Below, piece by piece: positions 7,446 through 16,781 of a DNA stretch of 38,518 nucleotides. Every line of letters starts with the position of its first letter. The stretch's first letter is position 1. A program made the translations under genes and the position numbers. Origin of the DNA: Butyrivibrio sp. (GTDB lineage Bacteria; Bacillota; Clostridia; Lachnospirales; Lachnospiraceae); the NCBI GenBank assembly GCA_024692165.1, contig JAILMY010000212.1, forward strand, positions 1-38,518. Reading direction: 5' to 3'. The notes under the pieces were generated by a model. The model did no database searches. It was given only the letters and a program-made list of their open reading frames with translations, and was not told the DNA's origin.

Positions 7446-8666
7446 ATGACAAAGATTGATATTATATCCGGATTCCTTGGTGCCGGAAAGACTACTCTTA
7501 TAAAGAAGCTTTTGAAAGAGGCCCTTGCCGGAACAAAGGTTGTTCTTATTGAAAATGAGTTTGGTGAGATCGGAATCGACGGCGGTTTCCTTAAGGAATC
7601 CGGCATAGAGATCACAGAGATGAATTCAGGATGTATCTGCTGCTCACTGGTTGGAGATTTCGAGACATCTCTCAAGCAGGTTATGGATCAGTATGCACCT
7701 GAGCGTATTCTTATTGAGCCATCAGGTGTTGGTAAGCTTTCAGACGTTATGAGAGCAATCCAGAATATCGCCGAGGGCAGCGCAGATATGGAACTCAACA
7801 GCGCAGTTACAGTTGTTGATGTTTCAAAGGCTAAGGTTTATATCAAGAACTTCGGTGAGTTCTTCATCAACCAGATTGAGAATGCTGGTACTATCGTACT
7901 GACAAGAGTTGATAAGGCTGATCAGAAGAAGATCGAGGAGGCTGTAGAGCTTATCCGCCAGCACAATCCTAAGGCAACAATTATTACAGCACCACTTGCT
8001 GATATTACCGGAAAAGAGATCCTTGATACTTTCGAGGGTAACAACGATATTGAGGCTGAGCTTCTTAAGATGGTTATGGAGCAGCAGGAAGAACACCATC
8101 ACCACCACCATCATCATGGAAGCCACAAGACAGTGGCTGAGGATGGCTCTGTTGTATACAGCGCACACCACGACCACGATGAGGACGAGTGCGATGATGA
8201 GGAGTGTGAGTGCCACCATCATCATCACCATGACGAGGATCATGACCACGACGAGCACGAGCATCACCACGACCACGACCACGACCACGACGAGCACGAG
8301 CATCACCACGACCACGACCACGATCACGACCACGACGAGCACGAGCATCACCATCACCACGATCATGACCATGACCACGCAGCTCACGACGTATTTACAA
8401 GCTGGGGCATGGAGACTCCTCTTAAGTATACTAAGGAAGAGCTTGAGTCAATGCTTGGCCAGCTTGAGGATGAGGAGAGATTCGGTGTTGTTCTTCGTAC
8501 AAAGGGCGTTGTTCCAAGTACTACAGGTGAGTGGATCGAGTTTGACTACGTTCCGGGCGAGGCTGATGTCAGAACAGGTGCAGCTGATGTAACAGGTAAG
8601 TTCTGCGTAATCGGTGCTGAGCTCAAGGAAGAGAACCTCGAAAAGCTCTTCCGCAGGTTGGCATAA
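7446..8666 (+). CDS. G3E-family (CobW/COG0523) GTPase with very large His/Asp-rich metal-binding region
   Basis: The ATG at 7446 has GGAGT seven bases upstream; a GTG at 7437 overlaps that site. The 406-residue protein shows all G3E hallmarks: Walker A GFLGAGKTT (residues 9-17), the metal-site motif GCICC (C63, C65, C66), EPSG (91-94) and TRVD (153-156) in the guanine-binding position. These GTPases load or deliver metals such as Zn, Ni or Co. Between the GTPase part and a C-terminal CobW_C-like domain (from about residue 318) lies a stretch of about 100 residues with roughly 45 histidines and many Asp/Glu plus a Cys pair (DECDDEECEC), clearly suited to store or chelate divalent metal. The next gene overlaps its stop codon. 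The metal is probably zinc by analogy, not shown. Confidence 0.9.
   Translation: MTKIDIISGFLGAGKTTLIKKLLKEALAGTKVVLIENEFGEIGIDGGFLKESGIEITEMNSGCICCSLVGDFETSLKQVMDQYAPERILIEPSGVGKLSDVMRAIQNIAEGSADMELNSAVTVVDVSKAKVYIKNFGEFFINQIENAGTIVLTRVDKADQKKIEEAVELIRQHNPKATIITAPLADITGKEILDTFEGNNDIEAELLKMVMEQQEEHHHHHHHHGSHKTVAEDGSVVYSAHHDHDEDECDDEECECHHHHHHDEDHDHDEHEHHHDHDHDHDEHEHHHDHDHDHDHDEHEHHHHHDHDHDHAAHDVFTSWGMETPLKYTKEELESMLGQLEDEERFGVVLRTKGVVPSTTGEWIEFDYVPGEADVRTGAADVTGKFCVIGAELKEENLEKLFRRLA
8250..8372 (+). repeat. 39-bp tandem coding repeat in the His-rich region
   Basis: A 39-bp unit starting GACGAGCACGAGCATCACC and encoding DEHEHHHDHDHDH begins at 8250, 8289 and 8334. The second unit has gained an extra 6 bp (one more His-Asp pair) and the third diverges. 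Slippage or unequal exchange would change the number of metal-binding residues without a frameshift. Confidence 0.85.
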
Positions 8667-9625
8667 TGATCAGGAGGCAAAATTTGAAACCGGTATATAT
8701 TATTAATGGATTTCTTGACAGCGGAAAGACAGATTTTTTCCGCTATACAATAGCCCAGCCCTACTTCAGGACAAAGGGCAAGACCCTTCTCATCGTATGT
8801 GAGGATGGCGAGAATGATTATGAGGAGAAGCTCCTTAAATCTACAAATACTGTTGTTGAGCGAATTGAGGATGAGGCAGACTTTAATCCGGATGCGCTTG
8901 TTGCTCTTGATGCAAAACACAATCCTGAGCGTATTTTAGTGGAATACAACGGAATGTGGAACTTCAAGAACTTAAGGCTCCCTGTAATGTGGAATCTTGA
9001 GCAGCAGATAACTGTTATCGATGCCTCAAGTTTTGAGCTTTATTTCAGTAACATGAAGTCTCTTCTTGCAGAGCAGATCCGTAATTCTGATCTGATACTC
9101 TTTAACAGATGCGATGGAATCGAGGATCTGGCTTCTTATAAGAGAAATGTTAAGGCTATTAACCAGAAGGCAGACATTATTTTCGAGGACAAGAACGGAG
9201 AAGTGGACGTTACTCTTGATGAGGACCTTCCATTTGACTTAAATGCAGATCCTATCGATCTTAACAACTATGGCTATGGCATGTTTTATCTGGATGCGCT
9301 TGACCACGTGGAGAGATATGAGGGTAAAACCGTCAGATTTAAAGGAATGGTACTTAAGCCTGGGGAGTTCCCGGATAACAGATTTGTTCCCGGAAGGATG
9401 GCCATGACCTGCTGCGCTGAGGATATGCAGTTCCTTGGCTTTGCCTGTGAGTATGATAAGGTAGATACTCTCAAGGAAAAAGACTGGGTACTTGTGACCG
9501 CCAAGGTTGAGAAGCAGTATGTGGCTGAATACCAGGGAGAGGGCCCTGTACTTATTGCAAAGTCTGTGGAGAAGACTTCTGCACCTGAGAATCCTGTAAT
9601 TGATTTCTCAAATCCAAACCAGTAA
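8666..9625 (+). CDS. CobW-like GTPase fused to a DUF1980 (TIGR03943-type) domain
   Basis: The start codon overlaps the previous stop (TAATG), so translation is coupled. Residues about 8-190 resemble a reduced G3E domain: a P-loop GFLDSGKTD (residues about 15-23), a strand LLIVCEDGE, LVEYNG in place of EPSG and LFNRCDGIED in place of NKxD; the CxCC metal motif is missing. Residues about 215-300 match the soluble part of DUF1980/YcgQ proteins (VRFKGMVLKP, FVPGRMAMTCCAEDMQFLGF, DWVLVTAKVE), usually encoded beside a DUF318-type permease in metal-responsive clusters. The fusion suggests a role in metal handling with the upstream His-rich GTPase. No DUF318 permease is seen here. Family assignment is good; function is inference. 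Confidence 0.8.
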   Translation: MIRRQNLKPVYIINGFLDSGKTDFFRYTIAQPYFRTKGKTLLIVCEDGENDYEEKLLKSTNTVVERIEDEADFNPDALVALDAKHNPERILVEYNGMWNFKNLRLPVMWNLEQQITVIDASSFELYFSNMKSLLAEQIRNSDLILFNRCDGIEDLASYKRNVKAINQKADIIFEDKNGEVDVTLDEDLPFDLNADPIDLNNYGYGMFYLDALDHVERYEGKTVRFKGMVLKPGEFPDNRFVPGRMAMTCCAEDMQFLGFACEYDKVDTLKEKDWVLVTAKVEKQYVAEYQGEGPVLIAKSVEKTSAPENPVIDFSNPNQ

Positions 9626-9684
9626 TACCCGCAGCAGAGGATAGCTGCTAAAGAAATATAACAAAAATATACTTAAGGGGCGAG

Positions 9685-10596
9685 ATGTTTAATTATATTC
9701 CGATTCAGTGGCTGTTTTTGTTTTATTTATACAGCTTTGCCGGCTGGTGCTGGGAAACTCTATACGTATCAATATTAGAAAAAAGATTTGTAAACAGGGG
9801 CTTTATGAGAGGCCCCTTTTTACCGTTGTATGGGACCTGCGGAATAATGATGCTCATTGTTTCCAGGCCCTATTACGACAATATTCTCCTGCTTTATATT
9901 GCAGGATGCATTGGAGCGACGGCAATTGAGCTCTTTACCGGAGTTTTGATGGAAGTTCTTTTTAAGGTCAGATACTGGACCTATTCTCACAAGAAGTTCA
10001 ATTTTAAGGGCTATATCTGCCTTGAATCTTCCCTTTTCTGGGGAGTTCCTACTGTGGTATTTACCCATTACCTGCAGCTGCCTATAGAAAAAATGATGAT
10101 GATGATACCTTACAGAATATTGTCTGTTGCCACGATTCTTTTGACGGCGTACATAAGCTTTGATTTTGCTGTGGCCTTTAGAACGGCTATTGAGCTTAGA
10201 GATGTTCTTATCTATATGGATAAGGCAAAGACTGAGATGGAAAAGATGCAAAAGCGACTTGAGGTACTCATACAGACCAAGAGTGAAGAGGTCAAAGAGG
10301 GCATTGGCAACAGAATTGACGTACTTACTTCAACTTTGGATAAGACCTTTAGTGCAGCAAAAGAAAAGATTTCGCTTAACCCATCAGCCTATGTCAATGA
10401 GGTTAGAGACGAAATCTTTGAACTTTACACTAAATATAGAATTATAACTGAGCGGTTTACACCAAAACCCGTTAAATCTTTCTTTGAGTGGTACAAGAAC
10501 CGCACACTTCTAGATACTAACATGGAATCAGAGGAGTATAAGGCAAGTCTTGAAGAACTGAAAGAACGAGCTTCCCAAAGCAAAGGAAAAAAATAA
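9685..10596 (+). CDS. CmpB-like putative ABC transporter permease (PF06541 type)
   Basis: A 303-residue membrane protein with about five spans in residues 8-170 and a helical, charged C-terminal tail (residues about 180-303, coiled-coil-like). The beginning (FYLYSFAGWCWETLYVS, then RGFMRGPFLPLYG) is the signature of the PF06541 family, which databases label as ABC transporter permease although transport has not been shown for most members. GGGGCGAG ends one base before the ATG, an unusually close ribosome site. It follows the CobW-DUF1980 gene by 59 bp. Its stop codon is only 3 bp from the stop of lepA on the other strand, leaving no room for a dedicated terminator. Confidence 0.8.
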   Translation: MFNYIPIQWLFLFYLYSFAGWCWETLYVSILEKRFVNRGFMRGPFLPLYGTCGIMMLIVSRPYYDNILLLYIAGCIGATAIELFTGVLMEVLFKVRYWTYSHKKFNFKGYICLESSLFWGVPTVVFTHYLQLPIEKMMMMIPYRILSVATILLTAYISFDFAVAFRTAIELRDVLIYMDKAKTEMEKMQKRLEVLIQTKSEEVKEGIGNRIDVLTSTLDKTFSAAKEKISLNPSAYVNEVRDEIFELYTKYRIITERFTPKPVKSFFEWYKNRTLLDTNMESEEYKASLEELKERASQSKGKK

Positions 10597-10599
10597 TTA

Positions 10600-12408
10600 T
10601 TAGTCAGTATTATCCAGCTTTAAGACGCTGAGGAATGCGGACTGTGGAACCTCCACATTGCCGATCTGACGCATCTTCTTTTTACCCTCTTTCTGTTTCT
10701 CCAGAAGCTTCTTCTTACGGGTAATATCACCGCCGTAGCACTTGGCTAAGACGTCTTTTCTATAGGCCTTAACGGTTTCTCTTGCGATAACCTTTCCGCC
10801 AACGGATGCCTGAATAGGGATCTCAAAAAGGTGCCTTGGAATCTCTTCCTTGAGCTTCTCGCACATCTTGCGGCCTCTTTCATAAGCTCCGTCCTTGTGA
10901 ACGATGAAGGAGAGGGCATCAACCTCTTCTCTGTTAATGAGAATATCCAGCTTGACCAGATCTGATTTCTCGTAGCCCTTAAGCTCATAGTCAAAGGAAG
11001 CATAGCCTCTTGAACGGGACTTCAGTGCATCGAAGAAATCATAGATGATCTCGTTAAGAGGAAGTTCATATTTAAGAATAGCTCTTGTCTGCTCGATGTA
11101 GTCGGTACTGAGGTACTTGCCTCGTCTCTCCTGGCAAAGCTGCATGATAGCGCCAACATAGTCTGTTGTAACCATGATCTCACCGTTAACAATAGGCTCT
11201 TCCATGTATTCAATCTCTGAAGGGTCCGGAAGGTTTGTAGGGTTTGTCAGGTCAAAAGAGGTACCGTCTGTCTTGTGAACCTTGTAAACAACGGAAGGAG
11301 CAGTGGTTACAAGGTTGAGGTCGTATTCTCTCTCAAGTCTCTCCTGAATAACTTCCAGATGAAGAAGCCCCAGGAAGCCGGCTCTGAATCCAAAGCCAAG
11401 GGCCTGTGAGGTCTCCGGCTCATAGAATAAAGAAGCATCGTTGAGCTGAAGCTTCTCCAGAGCATCTCTAAGATCTGAGTAATGAGCGGAATCTGCAGGG
11501 TAAAGACCGCAGTAAACCATTGGCATTACCTTCTTGTAACCCGGCAGTGCCTTACTGCAAGAATTTGCCATATCTGTAACGGTGTCACCTACGCGGGTGT
11601 CCTGAATATTCTTGATAGAAGCGGTAAAGTAGCCAACATCGCCGGCTGAAAGCTCATCACTTGGAATGAATCTGCCGGGGCCGAAATATCCAACCTCAAC
11701 CACGTCAGCTTCGGCATTAGTAGCCATGAATTTAACCTTCATGCCTTTTCTGATAACGCCGTCACGAACTCTGACAAATACGATAACTCCTCTGTAGGAG
11801 TCATAAATGCTGTCAAAAATAAGGGCTGTCAGGGGAGCGGAAGCATCTCCTACAGGTGCCGGTATCTTGTGAACAACTGCCTCAAGGACGTCCTCAATGC
11901 CTAGACCATTTTTGGCAGAAATAAGCGGAGCATCCTGAGCCTCGATTCCGATAACGTCCTCAATCTCATCCTTGACCTCCTGAGGCTGTGCACTTGGAAG
12001 ATCAATCTTGTTGATAACAGGGAAAACATCCAGGTCATGATCCAGAGCCATGTAAACATTGGCGAGGGTCTGAGCCTCAACACCCTGGGAAGCATCTACC
12101 ACGAGAATAGCTCCGTCACAGGCAGCAAGTGACCTTGAAACCTCATATCCAAAGTCCACGTGACCGGGTGTGTCGATCATGTTGAAGGTGTATTCCTGTC
12201 CATCTTTTGCCTTATAGATCATACGAACAGCCTGGGATTTGATGGTGATGCCACGTTCCCTTTCGATATCCATGTTGTCAAGAACCTGGTTCTGCATCTC
12301 TCTTAAGGTAAGAACACCGGTCTTCTCGATCATGCGATCCGCCAGTGTGGATTTGCCGTGATCTATATGTGCAACTATACAAAAGTTTCTGATTCTACTC
12401 TGATCCAC
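10600..12408 (-). CDS. lepA: Elongation factor 4 (LepA), ribosome-associated GTPase
   Basis: The 602-residue protein has the full LepA layout. The GTPase domain shows AHIDHGKST (G1, residues 13-21), DTPGH (79-83) and NKID (133-136); EF-G-like domains follow, and the LepA-specific C-terminal domain is basic ([20 protein letters not shown]). LepA binds the ribosome and affects elongation and initiation, especially under stress. The start codon is GTG (12408-12406), with AAGGAA upstream on the minus strand. It is divergent from rpsT across 249 bp, near hemW, a common neighbourhood in Firmicutes. Length is normal for the family. Confidence 0.97.
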   Translation of the reverse strand: MDQSRIRNFCIVAHIDHGKSTLADRMIEKTGVLTLREMQNQVLDNMDIERERGITIKSQAVRMIYKAKDGQEYTFNMIDTPGHVDFGYEVSRSLAACDGAILVVDASQGVEAQTLANVYMALDHDLDVFPVINKIDLPSAQPQEVKDEIEDVIGIEAQDAPLISAKNGLGIEDVLEAVVHKIPAPVGDASAPLTALIFDSIYDSYRGVIVFVRVRDGVIRKGMKVKFMATNAEADVVEVGYFGPGRFIPSDELSAGDVGYFTASIKNIQDTRVGDTVTDMANSCSKALPGYKKVMPMVYCGLYPADSAHYSDLRDALEKLQLNDASLFYEPETSQALGFGFRAGFLGLLHLEVIQERLEREYDLNLVTTAPSVVYKVHKTDGTSFDLTNPTNLPDPSEIEYMEEPIVNGEIMVTTDYVGAIMQLCQERRGKYLSTDYIEQTRAILKYELPLNEIIYDFFDALKSRSRGYASFDYELKGYEKSDLVKLDILINREEVDALSFIVHKDGAYERGRKMCEKLKEEIPRHLFEIPIQASVGGKVIARETVKAYRKDVLAKCYGGDITRKKKLLEKQKEGKKKMRQIGNVEVPQSAFLSVLKLDNTD

Positions 12409-12534
12409 AAATAATTCCTTTCTTACATTTATATGACTAAAGTATATGATTAAAGATAAATAATAAACGTGATAGTTTAGTTTGATTTTTTCATTAAGCC
12501 ATATAATAATAACATGAGGCGTACCAAAAATCTA

Positions 12535-12563
12535 TTGACAGTTTATGATTTTTCATCTAAAAT
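12535..12563 (+). promoter_or_regulatory. Strong sigma-A promoter of rpsT
   Basis: TTGACA (12535-12540), 17-bp spacer, TAAAAT (12558-12563): close to consensus, as expected for a ribosomal protein gene. No comparably clear promoter was found for divergent lepA in the same spacer. Confidence 0.75.
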
Positions 12564-12578
12564 ATTTCTACGTATGTG

Positions 12579-12607
12579 GCATTAACTGTCCGTGTCCGGC
12601 TTAATGC
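12579..12607 (+). promoter_or_regulatory. Inverted repeat in the rpsT mRNA leader
   Basis: GCATTAA (12579-12585) pairs with TTAATGC (12601-12607). An alternative partner helix CGTGT/ACACG (12591-12595 with 12610-12614) overlaps it. A structured leader of about 85 nt could serve S20 autoregulation, known in other bacteria; that role is inferred. Confidence 0.35.
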
Positions 12608-12657
12608 GCACACGAACATTTAACAATAATAATAATGACGTGTTATCGGAGGTAATT

Positions 12658-12921
12658 ATGGCAAATATTAAATCCGCCAAGAAGAGAGTATTAGTTAATA
12701 AGAAAAAGGCTGAGAGAAACCAGATGATCAAGTCTGCTGTTAAGACAGAGATCAAGAAGGTTAGAACCGCTATCGAGGCTGGCAACAAGGACGAGGCTGC
12801 TAAGGCACTTCTTGCTGCTACATCAGCAATCGACAAGGCTGAGTCAAAGGGTGTATTCAAGAAGAACACAGCTTCAAGAAAAGTTTCTCGTCTTGCACTT
12901 GCTGTTAACAAGATGGCTTAA
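12658..12921 (+). CDS. rpsT: 30S ribosomal protein S20
   Basis: The 87-residue protein begins MANIKSAKKRVLVNKKK and ends in a lysine/alanine-rich helix (KGVFKKNTASRKVSRLA), diagnostic of bS20, which binds 16S rRNA in the body of the small subunit. The in-frame extension upstream to 12592 is excluded: CGGAGGT at 12648-12654 fits the ATG at 12658 and the length fits the family. It has its own strong promoter and terminator, so it is a single-gene unit between lepA (divergent) and hemW. Confidence 0.97.
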   Translation: MANIKSAKKRVLVNKKKAERNQMIKSAVKTEIKKVRTAIEAGNKDEAAKALLAATSAIDKAESKGVFKKNTASRKVSRLALAVNKMA

Positions 12922-12957
12922 TCTTAACTTACGTAAATATATTCAAATAGCAAATCA

Positions 12958-12991
12958 AACCTCGCATCTTCTCACCGATACGAGGTTTTTT
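12958..12991 (+). terminator. Intrinsic terminator of rpsT
   Basis: AACCTCG (12958-12964) pairs with CGAGGTT (12981-12987), extended by ATC/GAT inside a one-base bulge on each side, followed by TTTT. Confidence 0.8.
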
Positions 12992-13031
12992 GTTGTGTTC
13001 GGACCAAAGTGGACCTGGGGGACGGAGTCAA

Positions 13032-13060
13032 GGGACCATTTCCTATGATATAATGGTTCC
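13032..13060 (+). promoter_or_regulatory. Extended -10 promoter inside an inverted repeat, upstream of hemW
   Basis: TGATATAAT (13046-13054) is an extended -10 sequence without a good -35. It is framed by GGGACCATT (13032-13040) and AATGGTTCC (13052-13060), an inverted repeat matching in 8 of 9 positions. A protein bound to this repeat would cover the promoter. Confidence 0.4.
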
Positions 13061-13119
13061 GACTGATAGGGCAGGATTATGAAGTAATCGTGCCGGGACA
13101 TATTATACGAGCAGGATGA

Positions 13120-14364
13120 ATGTCTATGAAAAAGCAGCTCTCAATCTATGTTCACATACCCTTTTGTGCAAGAAAGTGCCTATATTGTGACTTTCTTTCT
13201 TTTAATGCGGGTATTGACGTGATAGAGAGCTATTTTAATGCCCTGGGAAAAGAGATCGCGCTCTGGGCAGATAAGTTTAAAGATAAGGAATATGAGGTGA
13301 TCTCCGTGTTTTTTGGCGGAGGGACACCAAGCTTTGTGGACGCTGGGTATATAGCGGGAATTCTGGAACTTATAAAAGACAAGTTCATCGTCATGGAAGA
13401 TGCAGAGATCACGATTGAAGCAAATCCTGCATCAGCCATGTATGAGAAGCTTTTGGCATATCGAAAGGCCGGCATCAACAGGCTCAGCATCGGAGCCCAG
13501 TCCTTAAACGACGAGGAGCTGAAAAGGCTGGGAAGACTGCACGATAGCAGGATGTTTTTTGAAACCTTTGAGAATGCAAGGAAAGCGGGCTTTGACAATA
13601 TAAACATTGATATAATGAGTGCGCTGCCGGGGCAGAGCCTTGATTCATATCTTGGCACCGTAAAAAGGGTGACAGAGCTAAGGCCGGAGCATATTTCCGC
13701 CTACAGCCTTATTGTTGAGGAGGGAACGCCCTTTTTTGACATGGACCTGGATCTTCCCGACGAGGAGACAGACAGGGAGATGTATCACAAGACCTTGCAA
13801 ATACTCTCCGAGTGCGGATATCATAGATATGAGATTTCAAATTATGCTCTGGGAAAAGAGTATGAGTGTCGCCACAATAAGATTTACTGGCAGAGGGGCA
13901 ACTACCTTGGCGTAGGGCTTGGAGCTGCTTCTATGGTGGAGAACCGGCGCTGGAGCAACTTAAGAGACATAGAAAGATATGTGGGTGCTCTCTATGATAT
14001 TCAGTTAAGTGCCGGAAGTGAAGGTGCTTTAGCCGGAAGTGAGGGTGATTCAGGCAAAAATAGGAAGATTTGTAGAGACATTTTAGCACCTGACGCTTTA
14101 GGAATATGCGAAAATATCGAGGATCTTTCCCTGAATTCCCAGATGGAAGAGTTCATGTTCCTGGGGCTTCGCCTTACGGAAGGCGTGAGCATAAAGAGGT
14201 TTAAGGAGCTCTTTTCCCTGGAAATAAGAGATGTTTACGGACAGGTCATTGATAAATATGAGAAGATGGCTCTTTTAGAGGAAGACGGCAATTATTTGAA
14301 ACTAACTGAAAAAGGCCTTGATGTGAGCAACACGGTAATGGCCGATTTTATACTGGAGGATTAA
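13120..14364 (+). CDS. hemW: HemW, radical SAM heme chaperone (HemN-like)
   Basis: The 414-residue protein has the radical SAM cluster C16-C20-C23 (PFCARKCLYCDF), the SAM-binding FFGGGTPS and the HemW-type C-terminal QMEEFMFLGLRL. It lacks the extra HemN features, and HemW proteins are heme-binding chaperones rather than coproporphyrinogen oxidases. It is longer than usual (about 380) because of an insert of about 30 residues near residues 297-335, which begins with a duplicated seven-residue unit (AGSEGAL/AGSEGDS). Either ATG 13120 or 13126 could be used; GCAGGA lies just upstream. It is two bases from pepF, so cotranscribed. Confidence 0.92.
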   Translation: MSMKKQLSIYVHIPFCARKCLYCDFLSFNAGIDVIESYFNALGKEIALWADKFKDKEYEVISVFFGGGTPSFVDAGYIAGILELIKDKFIVMEDAEITIEANPASAMYEKLLAYRKAGINRLSIGAQSLNDEELKRLGRLHDSRMFFETFENARKAGFDNINIDIMSALPGQSLDSYLGTVKRVTELRPEHISAYSLIVEEGTPFFDMDLDLPDEETDREMYHKTLQILSECGYHRYEISNYALGKEYECRHNKIYWQRGNYLGVGLGAASMVENRRWSNLRDIERYVGALYDIQLSAGSEGALAGSEGDSGKNRKICRDILAPDALGICENIEDLSLNSQMEEFMFLGLRLTEGVSIKRFKELFSLEIRDVYGQVIDKYEKMALLEEDGNYLKLTEKGLDVSNTVMADFILED

Positions 14365-14366
14365 AA

Positions 14367-16166
14367 ATGGCAGAAACATTAAAAAAGAGAAGTGAGATTT
14401 CGGAGAATCTTAAATGGGATACATCACTTATTTTTGCATCTAAAGAAGAGATGTTTAAAAAGCTCGATGAGTGCATGGAGCTTAGCGAAAGCATTGAGAA
14501 GAAGTATAAGGGAAAGCTTACAAGCAAAAAAATAATAAACGAGTGTCTTGAGGAATATGCAAAGTTCCTTGAGGGCATTGACCATGTTTCAAACTATACA
14601 TCCCTGAATGTGTCTGTTGATTATACAGATGCGGATGCCCAGAATACGGACTCTGTGGCTACCAGCAGGTACATGGAAGGGTATAGCAGGCTTTCTTTTA
14701 TTGACAGCGAGATCGCAGATGCGCCTATGGACGTGATAAAAGAGGCACTGGAGATCACGGCTATAGGTAAGACCTATCTTGAGGATGTTTTAAGAGGAAA
14801 GCCTCACAGACTCAGCGCTGAGACTGAGGCTGCATTTATTTCTCTTTCAGAGTCTTTCGAGGCGCCCTACAGGCTCTATGAGCAGACAAAGCTTGCAGAT
14901 ATGAAGTTCCCTGACTTTGAGGTGAATGGAGTAAAGCACCCTCTCGGATATTCTCTTTTTGAGGATAACTATGAATATGAGAAGGACACTGATATCCGCA
15001 GGGCTGCATTTAAAGCTTTTTCTGATAAGCTTAAGGATTACATGTACACAACTGCTGCTGAGTACGGAGCACATGTGCGCACTGAGAAGATCCGTTCAAA
15101 GCTGGAAAAATTCGACAGCGTTTTCGATTATCTGCTCTTTAACCAGAAGGTTACAAGGCAGATGTATGACCGACAGATCGACCTTATCATGGAAAAGCTC
15201 TCTCCTCATATGAGAAAGTACGCAAGACTCCTTAAAAAGGCCAATAACCTGGATAAGATGACCTATGCGGACCTTAAGATAGCCCTGGATTCTGAGTATG
15301 ACCCAAAGGTAACAATTGAGGAGTCCAAGAAGTACATTCTTGACGGTCTTTCAATAATGGGCCCTGAGTATCAGGCTATGTTAAAAGAGGCTTATGAGAA
15401 GAGATGGATCGATTTTGCCCAGAATATAGGAAAGTCCACAGGTGGCTTCTGTGCAAGTCCTTACAGGAAGGGATCATTCATTCTTTTGTCCTGGAATGAC
15501 AGAATGAGTGATGTCTTTACCCTGGCCCATGAGCTGGGACATGCAGGACACTTCTATTCCTGCAACAAGACTCAGAGCATCTTTGACACCAATGTTTCAC
15601 AGTACGTGGTGGAAGCTCCTTCAACCATCAATGAGCTTTTGATGGCAGAATATCTCAAGAAAAAGAGCGGAGATGACAAGAGATTCCGCAGATGGGTTCT
15701 CTCTGCGCAGATTTCAAATACCTATTATCACAACTTTGTTACTCATCTTCTTGAGGCAGCTTATCAGAGAGAAGTCTACAGGATCGTGGACAAGGGCGAG
15801 GCTGTACCTGCTGAGAAGCTTAACGAGATCTTTAGAGGCGTTCTTGAAAAGTTCTGGGGAGATGATGTGGAGCTCACAGACGGATGCGAGCTTACCTGGA
15901 TGCGCCAGCCCCACTATTACATGGGACTTTACTCCTACAGTTACAGCGCAAGCCTTACAATCGCAACTCAGGTCATGAAGAGGATACTCGGTGAAGGCCA
16001 GAGTGCTGTTGAGGATTGGAAAAAGACTCTTGCTGCCGGCTGCACAGTAGATCCAATCGGCTTTGCAAAGATGGCTGGTGTTGATGTAACTACTGACGCA
16101 GCGCTTCTCGACACCATAGATTACATCGGCGGAATCATTGATGAGATCGAGACTTTGATGGACTGA
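14367..16166 (+). CDS. pepF: Oligoendopeptidase F (M3B zinc metallopeptidase)
   Basis: The 599-residue protein matches PepF in length and order: an N-terminal helical domain, then the catalytic zinc motif HELGH (H388, E389, H392) in TLAHELGHAGHFYS, and a third-ligand glutamate in the downstream region VEAPSTINELL. The enzyme cleaves peptides of roughly 7-17 residues in the cytoplasm. GGAGGATT at the end of hemW is its ribosome site. It is in an operon with hemW before it and a nucleotidase gene 12 bp after it; the functions are unrelated, a housekeeping grouping. Confidence 0.95.
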   Translation: MAETLKKRSEISENLKWDTSLIFASKEEMFKKLDECMELSESIEKKYKGKLTSKKIINECLEEYAKFLEGIDHVSNYTSLNVSVDYTDADAQNTDSVATSRYMEGYSRLSFIDSEIADAPMDVIKEALEITAIGKTYLEDVLRGKPHRLSAETEAAFISLSESFEAPYRLYEQTKLADMKFPDFEVNGVKHPLGYSLFEDNYEYEKDTDIRRAAFKAFSDKLKDYMYTTAAEYGAHVRTEKIRSKLEKFDSVFDYLLFNQKVTRQMYDRQIDLIMEKLSPHMRKYARLLKKANNLDKMTYADLKIALDSEYDPKVTIEESKKYILDGLSIMGPEYQAMLKEAYEKRWIDFAQNIGKSTGGFCASPYRKGSFILLSWNDRMSDVFTLAHELGHAGHFYSCNKTQSIFDTNVSQYVVEAPSTINELLMAEYLKKKSGDDKRFRRWVLSAQISNTYYHNFVTHLLEAAYQREVYRIVDKGEAVPAEKLNEIFRGVLEKFWGDDVELTDGCELTWMRQPHYYMGLYSYSYSASLTIATQVMKRILGEGQSAVEDWKKTLAAGCTVDPIGFAKMAGVDVTTDAALLDTIDYIGGIIDEIETLMD

Positions 16167-16178
16167 GGGAATTGGGGA

Positions 16179-16772
16179 ATGAATTACAACTTTTTTGCAC
16201 TGATATCCAGAATGAAATATATCAACAGGTGGGCTCTTATGCGCAACACCAGGGAGGAGAACCTCTGCGAGCACTCCATGGAGGTTGCCATGATTGCTCA
16301 CGCTCTTTGCACCATAGGAAATGTGCGCTACGGCAAGAATCTTGATGCCAATAAGGCCGCACTTATAGGGCTCTATCACGATGCTTCAGAAATTATCACC
16401 GGGGATATGCCCACACCGGTAAAATATTACAACGATGAGCTCAAGCAGGCCTACAAGCAGGTGGAGGCAATTGCCGACGATAAGCTTCTTGAAAAACTTC
16501 CTGATGATCTTCGCCCATCCTTTGAGGCAATCTTTAAGCCGGAAGATACCGAGGATGAGAGATATATGAGAAGGCTGGTCAAGGCTGCGGACAAGCTCTC
16601 AGCACTTATTAAGTGCATCGGGGAGATGAATGCCGGCAACGGTGAATTCAGAACCGCCAAGGAGAGCACAGGAAAGGCTATAAGGAGCCTGTATCCTGAG
16701 CTTCCTGAGGTTGTGGACTTCGTCAACGAGTTTTTATCATCCTATGGCAGCACACTGGATGAACTCACCTGA
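16179..16772 (+). CDS. YfbR-like HD-domain 5'-deoxynucleotidase
   Basis: A 197-residue soluble HD protein. The metal site can be read directly: H32 in CEHSMEVA, H67-D68 in LYHDASEI and D138 in KAADKLSAL, with the YfbR signature TGDMPTPVKYY. E. coli YfbR removes phosphate from deoxynucleoside 5'-monophosphates and helps in nucleotide salvage; the same reaction is expected here. It follows pepF by 12 bp with a GGGAATTGGGGA-type ribosome site. I do not assign the E. coli symbol because orthology was not tested. Confidence 0.88.
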   Translation: MNYNFFALISRMKYINRWALMRNTREENLCEHSMEVAMIAHALCTIGNVRYGKNLDANKAALIGLYHDASEIITGDMPTPVKYYNDELKQAYKQVEAIADDKLLEKLPDDLRPSFEAIFKPEDTEDERYMRRLVKAADKLSALIKCIGEMNAGNGEFRTAKESTGKAIRSLYPELPEVVDFVNEFLSSYGSTLDELT

Positions 16773-16781
16773 GAAAGATAA

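Noticed and set aside
7824-8387. A 187-codon open frame on the minus strand, rich in valine and methionine
   Set aside because: It is the reverse reading of the histidine/aspartate codon repeats of the G3E GTPase gene; no ribosome site and no plausible protein composition.
15714-16379. A 221-codon open frame on the minus strand
   Set aside because: It lies across pepF and the YfbR-like gene, both with clear catalytic motifs on the other strand; no ribosome site.
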